Of a stretch of 64,000 nucleotides of DNA, positions 1-8,227 are shown piece after piece. The DNA is taken from contig OZ255625.1 in assembly GCA_965276755.1 (NCBI GenBank), forward strand, positions 1,612,001 through 1,676,000, given 5' to 3'. A program made the translations under genes and the position numbers. The notes below the pieces were generated by a model. That model was not told the DNA's origin and searched no databases. It worked only from the letters and a program-made list of their open reading frames with translations. The stretch is from CAJCIS01 sp965276755 (GTDB taxonomy: Bacteria > Pseudomonadota > Alphaproteobacteria > Acetobacterales > Acetobacteraceae). Position 1 is the stretch's first letter, and each line of letters begins with the position of its first letter.

Positions 1-1175
1 GGGGCGGGCTTGGGCGGCGCGCGCTTGTGCGGCGGTTCTGCCCCGAGCAGATGGCCGAGCGGGGTCAGCACCTCGATATGGTCGCACAGGATCTTGGTCA
101 CCGCCAGCAGCGGCACGGCAAGCAGCGCGCCGGTGACGCCCCACAGCCAGTCCCAGAACATCAGCGAGGCAATGACCAGCAGCGGATTGAGCGTAAAGCG
201 CCGCGCCAGCAGCATGGGCGTGACCGTCTCGCCTTCCAGCAGGTGGATCATCAGGTAGACGCCCGAAGGTGCGAGCGCCCAGGCCACGTTGCTGAAGGTG
301 AACAGGCCCACGAAGAAGAAGACCACCATGCCGGTTACCGGCCCCAGAATGGGCACGTAATTCAGCAGGAAGGCCGCCGTGCCCCACAGCAGCGGGTTGG
401 GCAGACCGAAGGCCCAGACGGACAGGCCATTGGCGATGCCCACGAGCAAATTCATGATCGTGATTGTGACCAGATAGAGGCTGATGTTGTGTTCGACCTC
501 GCCGGCGATCTGTATCGCGCGCTTCTTTTCCTGGAAGCCGGGCAGGATCTCGACGAAACGGCGCAGCAGACTGTCGCCATCGGCCAGCAGGAAGAAGAGC
601 ACGATGATCAAGGTGAAGAGCTCGCCCAGGAAGGCCTTGGTGCCGGTCAGCACGGACAGGCCCACGCCACCCATGCCGCTGCCGGACTGATTGGAAACGG
701 TCACGACCTGGCCCTTTGGCGCCTGCTGACCCTGGTGCATCAGCTTGTCCATCTGGCCGGGCACGCCCTGCAGCATGGCGATCGGGCGCCTGAGGAAGCT
801 GAGCTTGGCTTCCAGCGTCGGCAGGCTCTGCGGCGCCTTGGCGATCCACTCCTCTGCGGGCATGGAGATGGCAAAGCCGATGCCGCCGGCAACCGAGAAC
901 AGGGTCAGGATCGCGACCAGGGCGGCGAGCATGCGCGGCACGTGCAGGCGCTTGTTGAGGAAGGTGACGGGCGGCCCGAGCAGCAGGCCCAGCACCATGG
1001 CCAACACGAAGGGCAGGATGATCGAGGAGGCGAAGTAGAGCGTGTAGAGGATGCCGAGCGTGGCCAGGATCACCAGGCTCACGTCCCGCGCGCTGAAATT
1101 GGCTTCCGCCATGACCTGGCGCGCCTGGAGCGTCTCGGCGTCCACCGGGTCCATCTTGTCCTGTGCGTCCGCCAT
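1..1175 (-). CDS. AI-2E family transporter (PerM-like), 3' end cut by window edge
   Basis: The minus-strand reading frame is open from an ATG at 1175 to the window edge, about 391 codons, so only the extreme C-terminus can be missing. It encodes a polytopic membrane protein: a short polar N-terminus is followed by paired hydrophobic segments (about residues 33-75 and 82-105), a soluble stretch, and several more membrane segments. The late part contains GIANGLSVWAFGLPNPLLWG and LNYVPILGPVTG, characteristic of the AI-2E/PerM family. Members are proposed exporters or ion-coupled permeases; the substrate here cannot be read from sequence. It is divergent from ahcY with about 106 bases between the starts. 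Confidence 0.85.
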   Translation of the reverse strand, partial: MADAQDKMDPVDAETLQARQVMAEANFSARDVSLVILATLGILYTLYFASSIILPFVLAMVLGLLLGPPVTFLNKRLHVPRMLAALVAILTLFSVAGGIGFAISMPAEEWIAKAPQSLPTLEAKLSFLRRPIAMLQGVPGQMDKLMHQGQQAPKGQVVTVSNQSGSGMGGVGLSVLTGTKAFLGELFTLIIVLFFLLADGDSLLRRFVEILPGFQEKKRAIQIAGEVEHNISLYLVTITIMNLLVGIANGLSVWAFGLPNPLLWGTAAFLLNYVPILGPVTGMVVFFFVGLFTFSNVAWALAPSGVYLMIHLLEGETVTPMLLARRFTLNPLLVIASLMFWDWLWGVTGALLAVPLLAVTKILCDHIEVLTPLGHLLGAEPPHKRAPPKPA

Positions 1176-1281
1176 CCGCCCCACCCCTTCACTGCGCGCT
1201 TGCACCCGTGCCGTGCACGTGCCCCCGGTTGCCAACCAAGCGCCCTTTGCACATAGGGTTCCACAACCCAAGGAAACCACA

Positions 1282-2622
1282 ATGCCCGATACCCATGTGA
1301 CCTCCGCACCCCGTGTGAACGCAGGACTGGCGCACGACTACAAGGTGCGGGATTTCTCGCTGGCCGAGTGGGGCCGCAAGGAAATCGCCATGGCCGAGGA
1401 CGAGATGCCCGGCCTGATGGCCCTGCGCGCCGAATACGGTGCGTCGAAGGTGCTGGCCGGTGCGCGCATCGTCGGCTGCCTGCACATGACGATCCAGACC
1501 GCGGTGCTGATCGAGACGCTGATTGCGCTGGGGGCGAGCGTGCGCTGGTCGTCCTGCAACATTTTTTCCACGCAGGATCATGCCGCCGCCGCCGTGGCTG
1601 CGGCGGGCATTCCGGTCTTTGCCTGGAAGGGCATGAACGAGGAGGAGTTCTGGTGGTGCATCGAACAGACCGTGCGCGGGCCGGATGGCTGGGTGCCGAA
1701 CATGATCCTGGACGATGGTGGCGACCTGACCGTTCTGATGCATGAGAAGCACCCCGAACTGCTGGACGCCGTGCGCGGGTTGTCCGAGGAGACCACGACC
1801 GGCGTGCACCGGCTGTGGCAGATGGCAAAGGAAGGCCGCCTGCGTGTGCCGGCCATCAACGTCAATGACAGCGTGACGAAGTCGAAATTCGATAATTTGT
1901 ATGGCTGCCGGGAGAGCCTGGTGGACGCGATCCGCCGCGGCACGGACGTGATGATGGCTGGCAAGGTCGCCGTGGTCGCGGGCTTTGGCGATGTCGGCAA
2001 GGGCTCGGCCGCGTCTTTGCGGCAGGCGGGGTGCCGGGTGCTGGTGACCGAGGCCGATCCGATCTGCGCGCTGCAGGCGGCGATGGAGGGCTATGAGGTC
2101 GTCACCATGGAGGAGGCGGCACCTCGCGGCGATATTTTCGTGACCGCGACCGGCAATGTTGATGTCATTACGATCGATCATATGCGGGAGATGCGCAACC
2201 GCGCCATCGTCTGCAATATCGGCCATTTCGATAGCGAAATACAGATCGAGGCTTTGCGTAATTATACGTGGTCGAACGTCAAGCCGCAGGTCGACGAGGT
2301 GCTGTTTCCGAATGGGCGGCGGCTGATCGTGTTGAGCGAAGGGCGGCTGGTGAATTTGGGCAATGGGACGGGGCACCCCAGCTTTGTGATGTCAGCGAGT
2401 TTTACCAACCAGGTGCTGGCGCAGATCGAGCTTTGGACCGCCAAGCCCGGGCAGTACGAGAAGCGGGTTTATACGTTGCCGAAGCATCTGGATGAGAAGG
2501 TGGCGGCGCTGCATCTGGCTAAGGTGGGTGCGCAGTTGACGACGCTTTCGGCCAAGCAGGCGGAGTATTTGAGGCTGCCTTCGGCGCAAGGGCCGTTTAA
2601 GCACGACCTTTATCGGTATTAA
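1282..2622 (+). CDS. ahcY: S-adenosylhomocysteinase
   Basis: NAD-dependent cytosolic enzyme that hydrolyses S-adenosylhomocysteine to adenosine and homocysteine in the activated methyl cycle. The 446-residue protein has the substrate-domain motif CLHMTIQTAVLIETL, the NSVTKSKFDNLYGCRESL-like region (here VNDSVTKSKFDNLYGC), the Rossmann NAD motif VAGFGDVGKGSA, and ends in the usual basic-aromatic tail (HDLYRY). Length is normal for bacterial SahH. The ATG at 1282 follows an AAGGAA ribosome site; in-frame upstream codons translate non-conserved sequence. I see no SAH riboswitch in the short leader. A hairpin repeat lies 14 bases after the stop. Confidence 0.97.
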   Translation: MPDTHVTSAPRVNAGLAHDYKVRDFSLAEWGRKEIAMAEDEMPGLMALRAEYGASKVLAGARIVGCLHMTIQTAVLIETLIALGASVRWSSCNIFSTQDHAAAAVAAAGIPVFAWKGMNEEEFWWCIEQTVRGPDGWVPNMILDDGGDLTVLMHEKHPELLDAVRGLSEETTTGVHRLWQMAKEGRLRVPAINVNDSVTKSKFDNLYGCRESLVDAIRRGTDVMMAGKVAVVAGFGDVGKGSAASLRQAGCRVLVTEADPICALQAAMEGYEVVTMEEAAPRGDIFVTATGNVDVITIDHMREMRNRAIVCNIGHFDSEIQIEALRNYTWSNVKPQVDEVLFPNGRRLIVLSEGRLVNLGNGTGHPSFVMSASFTNQVLAQIELWTAKPGQYEKRVYTLPKHLDEKVAALHLAKVGAQLTTLSAKQAEYLRLPSAQGPFKHDLYRY

Positions 2623-2635
2623 GGCAAGAAAAAGC

Positions 2636-2671
2636 AGGGGGGCGCGAGCCGCTCCCCCCTGACCCCCCGTC
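2636..2671. repeat. Family A palindromic repeat, single arm
   Basis: A G6/C6 hairpin (AGGGGGG at 2636-2642, CCCCCCT at 2654-2660) is followed by GACCCCCCGTC, the tail of the family A arm found at 15 other loci here. Only one arm is present. It sits just after ahcY and could act as a terminator, but there is no T-tract. Confidence 0.75.
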
Positions 2672-2706
2672 GCTATTTAGCGGTCGGTTGGCGGAGTCAT
2701 TTGGCG

Positions 2707-3489
2707 ATGCATTCGCTGCTGGCCAATCTTTATCACTTGTTCATTCGGCCTTTTTGGCACGCGCCCGTGGCGGCGTTCCTGGCCGGGCTGATCATTCGCC
2801 TTCTTGGGCGCAACACGGCCTTTGCCGCTTCAGTGCTGGCGGGCTGGCTGGCCGCGCAATACCCGATGCTGAGCGTGCTGCCAGACAAGCCGATCTATCG
2901 GCTGCCGGGGCTGGCTACACTGCTGCTCACCTATTTCTGGTGGACGTCACAAGCTGCCCGGCGCGCGAGATTTCCCGCGTTGCCCGCGCTCGCACTGAGC
3001 GCGTCCTGGTGGATTGCCGGGGCTCCGCTGAGCGGTCCGGGTATTGCCGCGTGCGTGCCGATCTTTCTCGGCGTTTGGGCGGCGCTGGCGTTGACGCGCC
3101 GTCTGACGGGCGCGGCTGGCGGCTGGGCCGGCGTGGGGACAAGCCTGGCGCTGGCGGCGTGCATCTTTCTGGCCGGCGGTGCGCCGCATTGGGCACGCGC
3201 GGCACTGGTGCCGGCGTGCGCGGGGGTGGCGTTGATCGGGGTTGCGGGAGCGGTGTTGCCGCTGGCGTTTGCGACCATGCTGGTGGGATGTTTGGCGGTG
3301 GTGGCCTCGGATCGGGGGCGGTTCGTGCCCGTGGATGTGGCGGCGTTGGCGCCGCTGCTGGTGTGGTTCTTGACGCCAGCGTTGCGGGCGCGGATGAAGC
3401 GCGCCGGGCCGCTCATGACGGCGGGGTTGGCGACTGTAGTAGGGGCGGGAGTGACGCTGGGCACAATCACGCTGTTTGCGATGAGGTAG
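2707..3489 (+). CDS. Hypothetical multi-pass membrane protein
   Basis: 260 residues, almost entirely hydrophobic, with roughly seven to eight predicted membrane segments separated by short basic loops (for example RRARFP and RARMKRA). I recognise no family motif. The ATG at 2707 is preceded by a weak GGCGGAG; an in-frame TTG two codons earlier is also possible. It ends only 12 bases before the convergent mrr gene. Codon use is GC-rich like its neighbours, so it looks like a resident gene, but the function is unknown. Confidence 0.6.
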   Translation: MHSLLANLYHLFIRPFWHAPVAAFLAGLIIRLLGRNTAFAASVLAGWLAAQYPMLSVLPDKPIYRLPGLATLLLTYFWWTSQAARRARFPALPALALSASWWIAGAPLSGPGIAACVPIFLGVWAALALTRRLTGAAGGWAGVGTSLALAACIFLAGGAPHWARAALVPACAGVALIGVAGAVLPLAFATMLVGCLAVVASDRGRFVPVDVAALAPLLVWFLTPALRARMKRAGPLMTAGLATVVGAGVTLGTITLFAMR

Positions 3490-3501
3490 CTTCTCTGTTT
3501 G

Positions 3502-4431
3502 CTACTCGAAAAAATCCTCATCTATTTTCTTTATATGCAGCGTATCTTCCACTCGGCATCCGACATTTTGGCGGATCATAAGCTTTGCAAGCTGTTCGCC
3601 ATCAATTAAAACAATTCTCTTACTCAGGAACTCCGCTGTTTCCCTTGCAGATGGGGAGAATACGGAAGTTGTTACAAACAGCCCCTTGGAAGCCTTATGG
3701 CGGTCAAGACTACCAAAAAAATCCCGTATTGCTCCGGAACCGATGTTATTGCCCTTGGCATAACGTTTAGCCTGGATATAAACCCGGTCCAGGCCAAGGG
3801 CGTCCTGATCGATAACGCCGTCGACACCATCGTCGCCACTTCCACCGATTGCCCGCCCAGCATCGGCTGCCGAACCTCCAAAGCCCATACTGAGGAGCAA
3901 ATTGACTATCAGGCGTTCGAAAAAATCCGGCGGGGCAGCGCGAATTCGATCAAGAAGCTCTTGCGCAAGAGACGTATCTATTTGACGATGTGCCACGCGC
4001 ATGATTTCATCGGGTGTTTCGGTCCGGCTTGCGAAGGCTCTGTCCGCCGGCTGCATTGCCCCTGGTGAGGCGTCAATCTCGGCAGGGGATGATTTCTCCT
4101 TGAAGTGCCGAAAATCCTCAAATTGATTGAGAAAATTGATGTCGATTTTCGCAGGATCAGAGTCAATGACTTGCCGGCCCCGCGGTGTGATCCTGAAGTG
4201 TCCTCGTCGCGTGCTCTCCACCAAACCTGCCTTGCTCAGGTAAGTCTTGGCCCAGTGGACTCGGTTGGCAAAGATCGTCTGTCTGCCTGATGGCAACAAC
4301 TCGGAACGCTCGTCAGGGGCAAGCGCAAGGCTGACGGCCAACCTATCGATCACATCGCCTATACGAATTTCCCCGTTCCCCGACGATCGAAGAACCGGCA
4401 GCATCAAAGATTGATAGTCTGGGATCGCCAT
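3502..4431 (-). CDS. mrr: Mrr-type restriction endonuclease
   Basis: A 309-residue protein, matching the usual length of Mrr (about 300). The N-terminal 90 residues form the Mrr_N winged helix (starting AIPDYQSLMLPVLRSSG, with the RGHFRITPRGRQV segment). The C-terminal part is a PD-(D/E)xK nuclease of the Mrr_cat type: FERLIVNLLLSMGFGG, then GSGDDGVDGVID with the catalytic Asp, and VYIQAKRY supplying the Q/E-x-K pair. Family members are type IV enzymes that cleave methylated foreign DNA. Base composition is visibly lower in GC than the flanks, suggesting transfer. It starts one base after the higA stop, so it is probably in the same operon. Confidence 0.93.
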   Translation of the reverse strand: MAIPDYQSLMLPVLRSSGNGEIRIGDVIDRLAVSLALAPDERSELLPSGRQTIFANRVHWAKTYLSKAGLVESTRRGHFRITPRGRQVIDSDPAKIDINFLNQFEDFRHFKEKSSPAEIDASPGAMQPADRAFASRTETPDEIMRVAHRQIDTSLAQELLDRIRAAPPDFFERLIVNLLLSMGFGGSAADAGRAIGGSGDDGVDGVIDQDALGLDRVYIQAKRYAKGNNIGSGAIRDFFGSLDRHKASKGLFVTTSVFSPSARETAEFLSKRIVLIDGEQLAKLMIRQNVGCRVEDTLHIKKIDEDFFE

Positions 4432-4432
4432 A

Positions 4433-4744
4433 TCACTCCGCCGTCAGCACCATCTGCGCCACTCTCCGCACTTTTATCTTATCTGCGTTCTTCACGGCCC
4501 GGGCCATGTCATACGCCGCCTGTATCCGAAACCACGTCTCCGCGCCGCCACCAAAAGCCTTATCAAGCCGGATCGCCATTTCCGGAGACACCCCGCGCCG
4601 CTCATTAACCAGCTCGGACAACGCATTGCGGGAGACGCCAAGAGCCTTGGCACCGTCCGTCACGCTCAATCCCAGCGGTTCCATGCACTCTTGCCGGATG
4701 ATCCGGCCGGGATGAGGGGGGTTCTTCATCGGCATGATTCGCAT
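4433..4744 (-). CDS. higA: HigA-family antitoxin (XRE helix-turn-helix)
   Basis: Small DNA-binding antitoxin of the HigBA toxin-antitoxin type. The conserved N-terminus is MKNPPHPGRIIRQECMEPLG followed by the HTH (LSVTDGAKALGVSRNALSELVNERRGVS) and the typical GGGAETWFRIQAAYDMARA segment. Three in-frame ATGs exist at 4744, 4735 and 4729; the AGGAG at the end of higB is best spaced for 4735, and family members usually start at the third. It is intact while the partner higB is frameshifted. mrr follows after one base, so HigA may repress the toxin remnant and mrr together. Confidence 0.92.
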   Translation of the reverse strand: MRIMPMKNPPHPGRIIRQECMEPLGLSVTDGAKALGVSRNALSELVNERRGVSPEMAIRLDKAFGGGAETWFRIQAAYDMARAVKNADKIKVRRVAQMVLTAE

Positions 4745-4747
4745 CTC

Positions 4748-5025
4748 CTAAGGGTAATCAACCACATCCACATCCAGCGCGTCAGGACCATCAAAACGCC
4801 AGACGATTCGCCAATTGGCGCGCACGGTCACGGCCCAATGCCCCCGCCGCTCCCCATCCAGCGGATGCAATCGAAATCCCGGCAGGTCCATGTTTTCGGG
4901 AGCAGTCGCGGCGTCTAGAACAGCCAGGGTATTCGCCACTTCTCGCCCATGTCGCCCCGGATTTGTGCCGCCTCGCCCCACTCAAAAAGCCGCTTCCACC
5001 CGCGATGACGGAAACTCCTTATCAT
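4748..5025 (-). pseudogene. higB: HigB toxin, broken by a one-base frameshift
   Basis: Reading from the ATG at 5025 gives MIRSFRHRGWKRLFEWG and then GEAAQIRGDMGEK, the textbook N-terminus of HigB (RelE-fold mRNA interferase). The frame then runs into a stop seven codons later. The expected continuation, VANTLAVLDAATAPENMDL through RANWRIVWRF to VDYP, is present in the next frame. The total span is 278 bases; adding one base gives 93 codons, the canonical HigB length. The lost base would be a G after the AAG codon near 4938, restoring AAGGTGG. Either a true inactivating deletion or a sequencing error. Confidence 0.9.
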
Positions 5026-5421
5026 CAGCTGCGTGGCCTATAGCCTACCGCATGTCAAATGAACGCAGGGTGTCAATAAGGGGGCTTGCTTCAGTCAGAA
5101 CTGAACCTCCGAAAACCTGCCCTGCTCAAACGCGACAATCCGCACCATCATGCTTCCGCACGGAACACGGCAGCACCTCGACGCCAAACGTGGATTTCGC
5201 CGTGCTGACTCCGCTGCCGGGGTGTTGGCTGTCGCCGCGGGTGAGGCGCGGGACCCTTGATGGCGGCTTGCCGGAACGATGCGGGTGGGGTTTGCAGCGT
5301 TTCAACCAGCTTGTATGTTTCTAATGAGCGTTGCAGGGGCTCTTCGTTGGACATGAAGGCCTTGACTGTTCAAATTCCGGCCCGCCATGCATAGTGGCCG
5401 CCAACCCGTAGGGAGAAAACC
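5026..5421. other. Intergenic stretch without a recognisable gene
   Basis: About 400 bases between higB and the SnoaL-like gene. Short open frames exist but none has a family motif or a good ribosome site. It must contain the promoter of the higBA-mrr operon at its left end; I see no clear operator there. It may be a decayed flank of the transferred cassette. Confidence 0.5.
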
Positions 5422-5970
5422 GTGGAAGCCCACGATCTGGGTACGCTGTGGGAGGAACACACGCGGTTCGAGTTCGAGATCCGGGACGTGGACGCCACCA
5501 TGGCGACCATGATCGACCAGCCCTACGTGAACCACGTGCCGACAATGGCCGGCGGCGTCGGCCACAATGAGCTGAAGCGGTTCTACAAATACCATTTTAT
5601 CGGCAACAACCCACCGGATATGACGCTGAGCCCGGTCAGCCGGACCGTGGGCGCAGACCAGGTGGTCGACGAGATGATCGTGAGCTTCACCCACACGACG
5701 GAAATAGACTGGATGCTGCCGGGCGTGGCACCGACCGGCCGGCGTGTGGAGGTCGCACTTGTGGCGGTCGTGAAATTCCACGGCGGCAAGCTCGCGCACG
5801 AGCACATCTACTGGGACCAGGCATCCGTGCTTGTGCAGGTTGGCTTGCTCGACCAGGCGCGGCTGCCTATCGCGGGGGCGGAGGCCGCGCGCAAGGTGGC
5901 CGACAAGACGCTGCCGAGCAACGCTATGCTGCAGGCGCAGTGGGCGCGCAGCGAAGGGTTGCCGATCTGA
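5422..5970 (+). CDS. SnoaL-like / NTF2-fold protein
   Basis: 182 residues starting at GTG 5422, preceded by GTAGGGAGAAAACC. The sequence has the NTF2-like layout: an N-terminal helix pair (LWEEHTRFEFEIRDVDATMA), a conserved NHVPTMAGG segment, FYKYHFIGNNPPDM, then beta strands ending in VAVVKFHGGKLAHEHIYWDQ, which is the strongest family signature. Proteins of this type are small enzymes or ligand-binding domains (ester cyclase or isomerase-like), and the H-E-H-I-Y-W-D stretch usually lines the pocket. The substrate is unknown. It is followed 19 bases later by the DUF4239 gene, probably co-transcribed. Confidence 0.8.
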   Translation: MEAHDLGTLWEEHTRFEFEIRDVDATMATMIDQPYVNHVPTMAGGVGHNELKRFYKYHFIGNNPPDMTLSPVSRTVGADQVVDEMIVSFTHTTEIDWMLPGVAPTGRRVEVALVAVVKFHGGKLAHEHIYWDQASVLVQVGLLDQARLPIAGAEAARKVADKTLPSNAMLQAQWARSEGLPI

Positions 5971-5989
5971 TCAGGAAACGGTCGAGCGC

Positions 5990-6793
5990 ATGCTGTTCCT
6001 GACGACCATGCCACTTTGGCTGTCGGCGCTGGCAATCGTCGGCGCAGCCACGCTTGTGGCGATGGCCGGCCCCAGCCTGATACGGCGACGCATCGACTTG
6101 GATCGCTTGAGCGCCAATAATGAAGTTGCCGGATTCAAGTTCGCCACAGTCGGCGTGATTTACGCTGTGATGCTGGCGTTTTCGATACTTGTGGTGTGGG
6201 AGAGGTTCAACGACGCTGAGAATGACGTGGCCCAGGAGGCGGGTGCCGCCGCCACGATCTATCGCCTAGCCGACGGCGTGGACGCGGGCCCACGGGCTGC
6301 AATGCGGGAAAGCCTCAGCGCCTATCTCGGCGCAGTGGTGAACCAGGAATGGCCCGCTATGGCGCAGGGCAGCGCAAGCCCTGTCGCCCGCCACGCGCTG
6401 GACGGCGTCTATTCGGCTATCCTGACATTCAGCCCCAGGGACTGGCGAGGCTCCGCCCTGCTGTCGGAAATCCTGCGGCAGACCGATCAACTGACGCAAA
6501 GCCGCCGGGCCAGGCTCGTCATGGCATCGGGTATCGTGCCAAGCGTGATCTGGGTCTCGCTGTTCGGCGGTGCTGTCTTGACAGTCGGCTTTACGCTGTT
6601 CTTCGGCGCGGAGAATTTGCGCGCGCAGACGATGATGACGGGCGCACTCACTGCGCTGATTTTCTCGGGGCTGCTCGTCATCATCAGCATCGACCATCCA
6701 TTCGCGGGGCAGGTGAAGGTGGCGCCGGAGGCCTTGGCGGCGGTGCTGGCCGATTTTCAAGGCGCGTCGCCTGCCAAGGCACAGGGCAATTGA
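5990..6793 (+). CDS. DUF4239 (bestrophin-like) membrane protein
   Basis: 267 residues from ATG 5990. Two N-terminal membrane segments (LSALAIVGAATLVAMAG and a second around TVGVIYAVMLAFSILVVW) are followed by a helical soluble domain with ENDVAQEAGAAATIYRLADG, the hallmark of DUF4239, and then two C-terminal membrane segments (VIWVSLFGGAVLTVGFTLFF and ALIFSGLLVIISIDHPFAG). The D-H-P-F-A-G end is strongly conserved in the family. Function is uncertain; similarity to bestrophin channels has been proposed. It ends just before a composite repeat region and converges on the DUF177 gene. Confidence 0.82.
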   Translation: MLFLTTMPLWLSALAIVGAATLVAMAGPSLIRRRIDLDRLSANNEVAGFKFATVGVIYAVMLAFSILVVWERFNDAENDVAQEAGAAATIYRLADGVDAGPRAAMRESLSAYLGAVVNQEWPAMAQGSASPVARHALDGVYSAILTFSPRDWRGSALLSEILRQTDQLTQSRRARLVMASGIVPSVIWVSLFGGAVLTVGFTLFFGAENLRAQTMMTGALTALIFSGLLVIISIDHPFAGQVKVAPEALAAVLADFQGASPAKAQGN

Positions 6794-6809
6794 ATTAAGT
6801 GCCGAAGAG

Positions 6810-7016
6810 CTGGGGGAGATGTGCCATCCCCCCCAGACCCCCCGTCATCAATTAGGCGAGGCTTAATAATCGACTGGGGGTCCTACACAGGGCAATCGAG
6901 TGAAGGCAAAGAATATGGGGGGAATGTGCCATTCCCCCCAAACCCGCCGTCATTTTGTTTAGACGAGGCCGAAAAATCGACGGGGGGGTCTGGGGGGGAT
7001 GGCACATCTCCCCCAG
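6810..7016. repeat. Family A palindromic repeat, composite copy
   Basis: A left arm (6810-6846) with spacer and a decayed right arm near 6872 is followed by a second, complete element (about 6915-7016) that begins with a GGGGGGAATG-TGC-CATTCCCCCC hairpin. The segment 6889-7019 is nearly identical to 45624-45754, including the non-palindromic flank AGGGCAATCGAGTGAAGG. It lies between convergent genes. Confidence 0.9.
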
Positions 7017-7026
7017 CCTCGCGTGA

Positions 7027-7067
7027 CGGGGTCCAGGGGCAGAGCCCCTGACCTTTCTGCCGCTTCC
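7027..7067. repeat. Family B palindromic repeat, one end only
   Basis: Contains GGTCCAGGGGCAGAGCCCCT followed by the family flank ACCTTTCTGCCGCTT, also seen at the right end of the copy at 16024. It directly follows the family A composite, so two repeat families are fused here. Confidence 0.8.
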
Positions 7068-7102
7068 GTAACCAAATTGCGCGGGTCCCCGCACGTCTTC
7101 CT

Positions 7103-7588
7103 TCAGCTCCGTGGCCGCAGAACGGCGAAAGGATGATCCGTCACGTCATCGGTCGCGTCAGGCAGTGCCGCCCCCGGCTTCTTCGGAAAAGGGTCAAGGC
7201 ACAAGGCCAATTGTTCGACAGCCGCCTCGCCCAGGTCAATCGCGGCGCCCGCATAGGGGATCTCGTCCGGCGCATCGAGCTCGATCTCCTCGCTCTCCAT
7301 GCCGTCGGGCACGAAGCGCACCTCGAAATCCTCGGCAATGTCGGTCTGGAAATCCTCGTTGGTGATAACGCAGCTCTGTCGCACGCGCGCGCGCAACCGG
7401 CCGTGCGCCTGCACCGTTGCCCCTTCCCAACGGCGAAGCTGGAACCCGCAGGTCAGGCTGGCCAACGCCACGATGCCCAGGCGCGCGGCGACGGCGTCGC
7501 ACTCGGCGGGTGTGGCCTCCACGCAGGCGCTGCTCGCCTCGCCCATGCGCTCGATGGCAAACGGACGGCTGAGTTCGGGCGGGCTCAC
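7103..7588 (-). CDS. YceD family protein (DUF177)
   Basis: 161 residues with the DUF177 features: a hydrophobic N-terminal strand region (ELSRPFAIERMG), a central TVQAHGRLRARVRQSCVITNEDF with the conserved Cys-Val-Thr-like segment, and the acidic EEIELDAPDEIPYAGAAIDLG followed by EQLALCLDPFPKKPGA. YceD is linked to 23S rRNA accumulation and ribosome maturation. In most bacteria rpmF follows directly; here the gene runs into the repeat region and rpmF is not adjacent. The start overlaps the stop of the upstream chaperone gene by four bases (ATGA), indicating translational coupling. Confidence 0.9.
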   Translation of the reverse strand: MSPPELSRPFAIERMGEASSACVEATPAECDAVAARLGIVALASLTCGFQLRRWEGATVQAHGRLRARVRQSCVITNEDFQTDIAEDFEVRFVPDGMESEEIELDAPDEIPYAGAAIDLGEAAVEQLALCLDPFPKKPGAALPDATDDVTDHPFAVLRPRS

Positions 7589-8130
7589 GGCAGCGCCTGC
7601 ACGGCAGGCAGGAAGTCGATCGCCCCCGTGCGCAAACGGGCCGGGTCCTGGGTTGCAAGATAACGGTCCTGGCGGAGCGTAGCCTCAGCCAGCTTGGCAG
7701 CCGCACCCGGTGGCGCCTGGCCGCGCCAGACATTGCGGGCCAGCGCGGCCGTCAGAGCCTCGGCGTCACAAGCGGCGAGCGGCGCCGCATAGGCGAGCGC
7801 GCGGCCGTGAAAGGCCTCCCACATCGCGCGCATACGCTTGGGGATGGACAGGTCGCCCACACCTAGCTCACGCAGATTGTGGTCCATGTCGGCAAACATG
7901 GCGTCGAACACGGCCTGGGCCAGCGCTGGTCCGGGTGGCGGCAGGGCGTGGGTGCGGCGGATGACCAGGGCCGCGAACAGGCCGACCAGGTCGAACCGGC
8001 CATCCAGCGTGTCGGGCACGCCGAGCGACTGGAAGTAGACCGGCGCCCGGGCAGCCTGGACCGCAGCGGTGTAGAGGGTGAAGCCGGCGCGTTCGTGGCG
8101 GCTGGTGCGCAGGAAGCTCAGAATGCCCAT
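7585..8130 (-). CDS. Ubiquinol-cytochrome c chaperone family protein (CBP3-like)
   Basis: 181 residues from ATG 8130 (MGILSFLRTSRHERAGFTLY). The conserved core FDLVGLFAALVIRRTHALPP, FDAMFADMDHNLRELGVGDL and MRAMWEAFHGRALAYAAPL identifies the CBP3/UQCC1 family, which assists assembly of cytochrome bc1. The frame stays open upstream through a family A repeat arm, but that extension is repeat-derived and the ATG at 8130 matches family starts. It pairs with DUF177 downstream, a conserved alphaproteobacterial arrangement, and is divergent from bamE. Confidence 0.9.
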   Translation of the reverse strand: MGILSFLRTSRHERAGFTLYTAAVQAARAPVYFQSLGVPDTLDGRFDLVGLFAALVIRRTHALPPPGPALAQAVFDAMFADMDHNLRELGVGDLSIPKRMRAMWEAFHGRALAYAAPLAACDAEALTAALARNVWRGQAPPGAAAKLAEATLRQDRYLATQDPARLRTGAIDFLPAVQALP

Positions 8131-8139
8131 GGGCAAGAA

Positions 8140-8176
8140 CTGGGGGGAACGAGCCGTTCCCCCCAGACCCCCCGTC
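8140..8176. repeat. Family A palindromic repeat, single arm with changed stem
   Basis: Arm with hairpin GGGGGGAACG-AGC-CGTTCCCCCC followed by the usual GACCCCCCGTC tail. Both sides of the stem differ from the consensus and still pair. It lies between the divergent chaperone and bamE genes, so a terminator role is unlikely here. Confidence 0.85.
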
Positions 8177-8227
8177 ATCTTTTTGCTGAGTTGACATGCC
8201 GCGCCGCACCGTGACACGGACGCGGCC

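Noticed and set aside
27..1256. Long plus-strand open frame of 409 codons
   Set aside because: It is antisense to the AI-2E transporter, which has clear family motifs; the plus-strand product is Gln/His/Arg-rich shadow translation.
1176..1281. Possible SAH riboswitch in the ahcY leader
   Set aside because: The leader is only about 106 bases and I could not form the conserved pseudoknot stems; the sequence looks like an ordinary divergent promoter.
1079..2376. Minus-strand frames opposite ahcY
   Set aside because: ahcY motifs are complete on the plus strand; the antisense products have no recognisable family.
5148..5354. Small minus-strand frame between higB and the SnoaL-like gene
   Set aside because: No ribosome site and no family motif; composition does not stand out from non-coding sequence.
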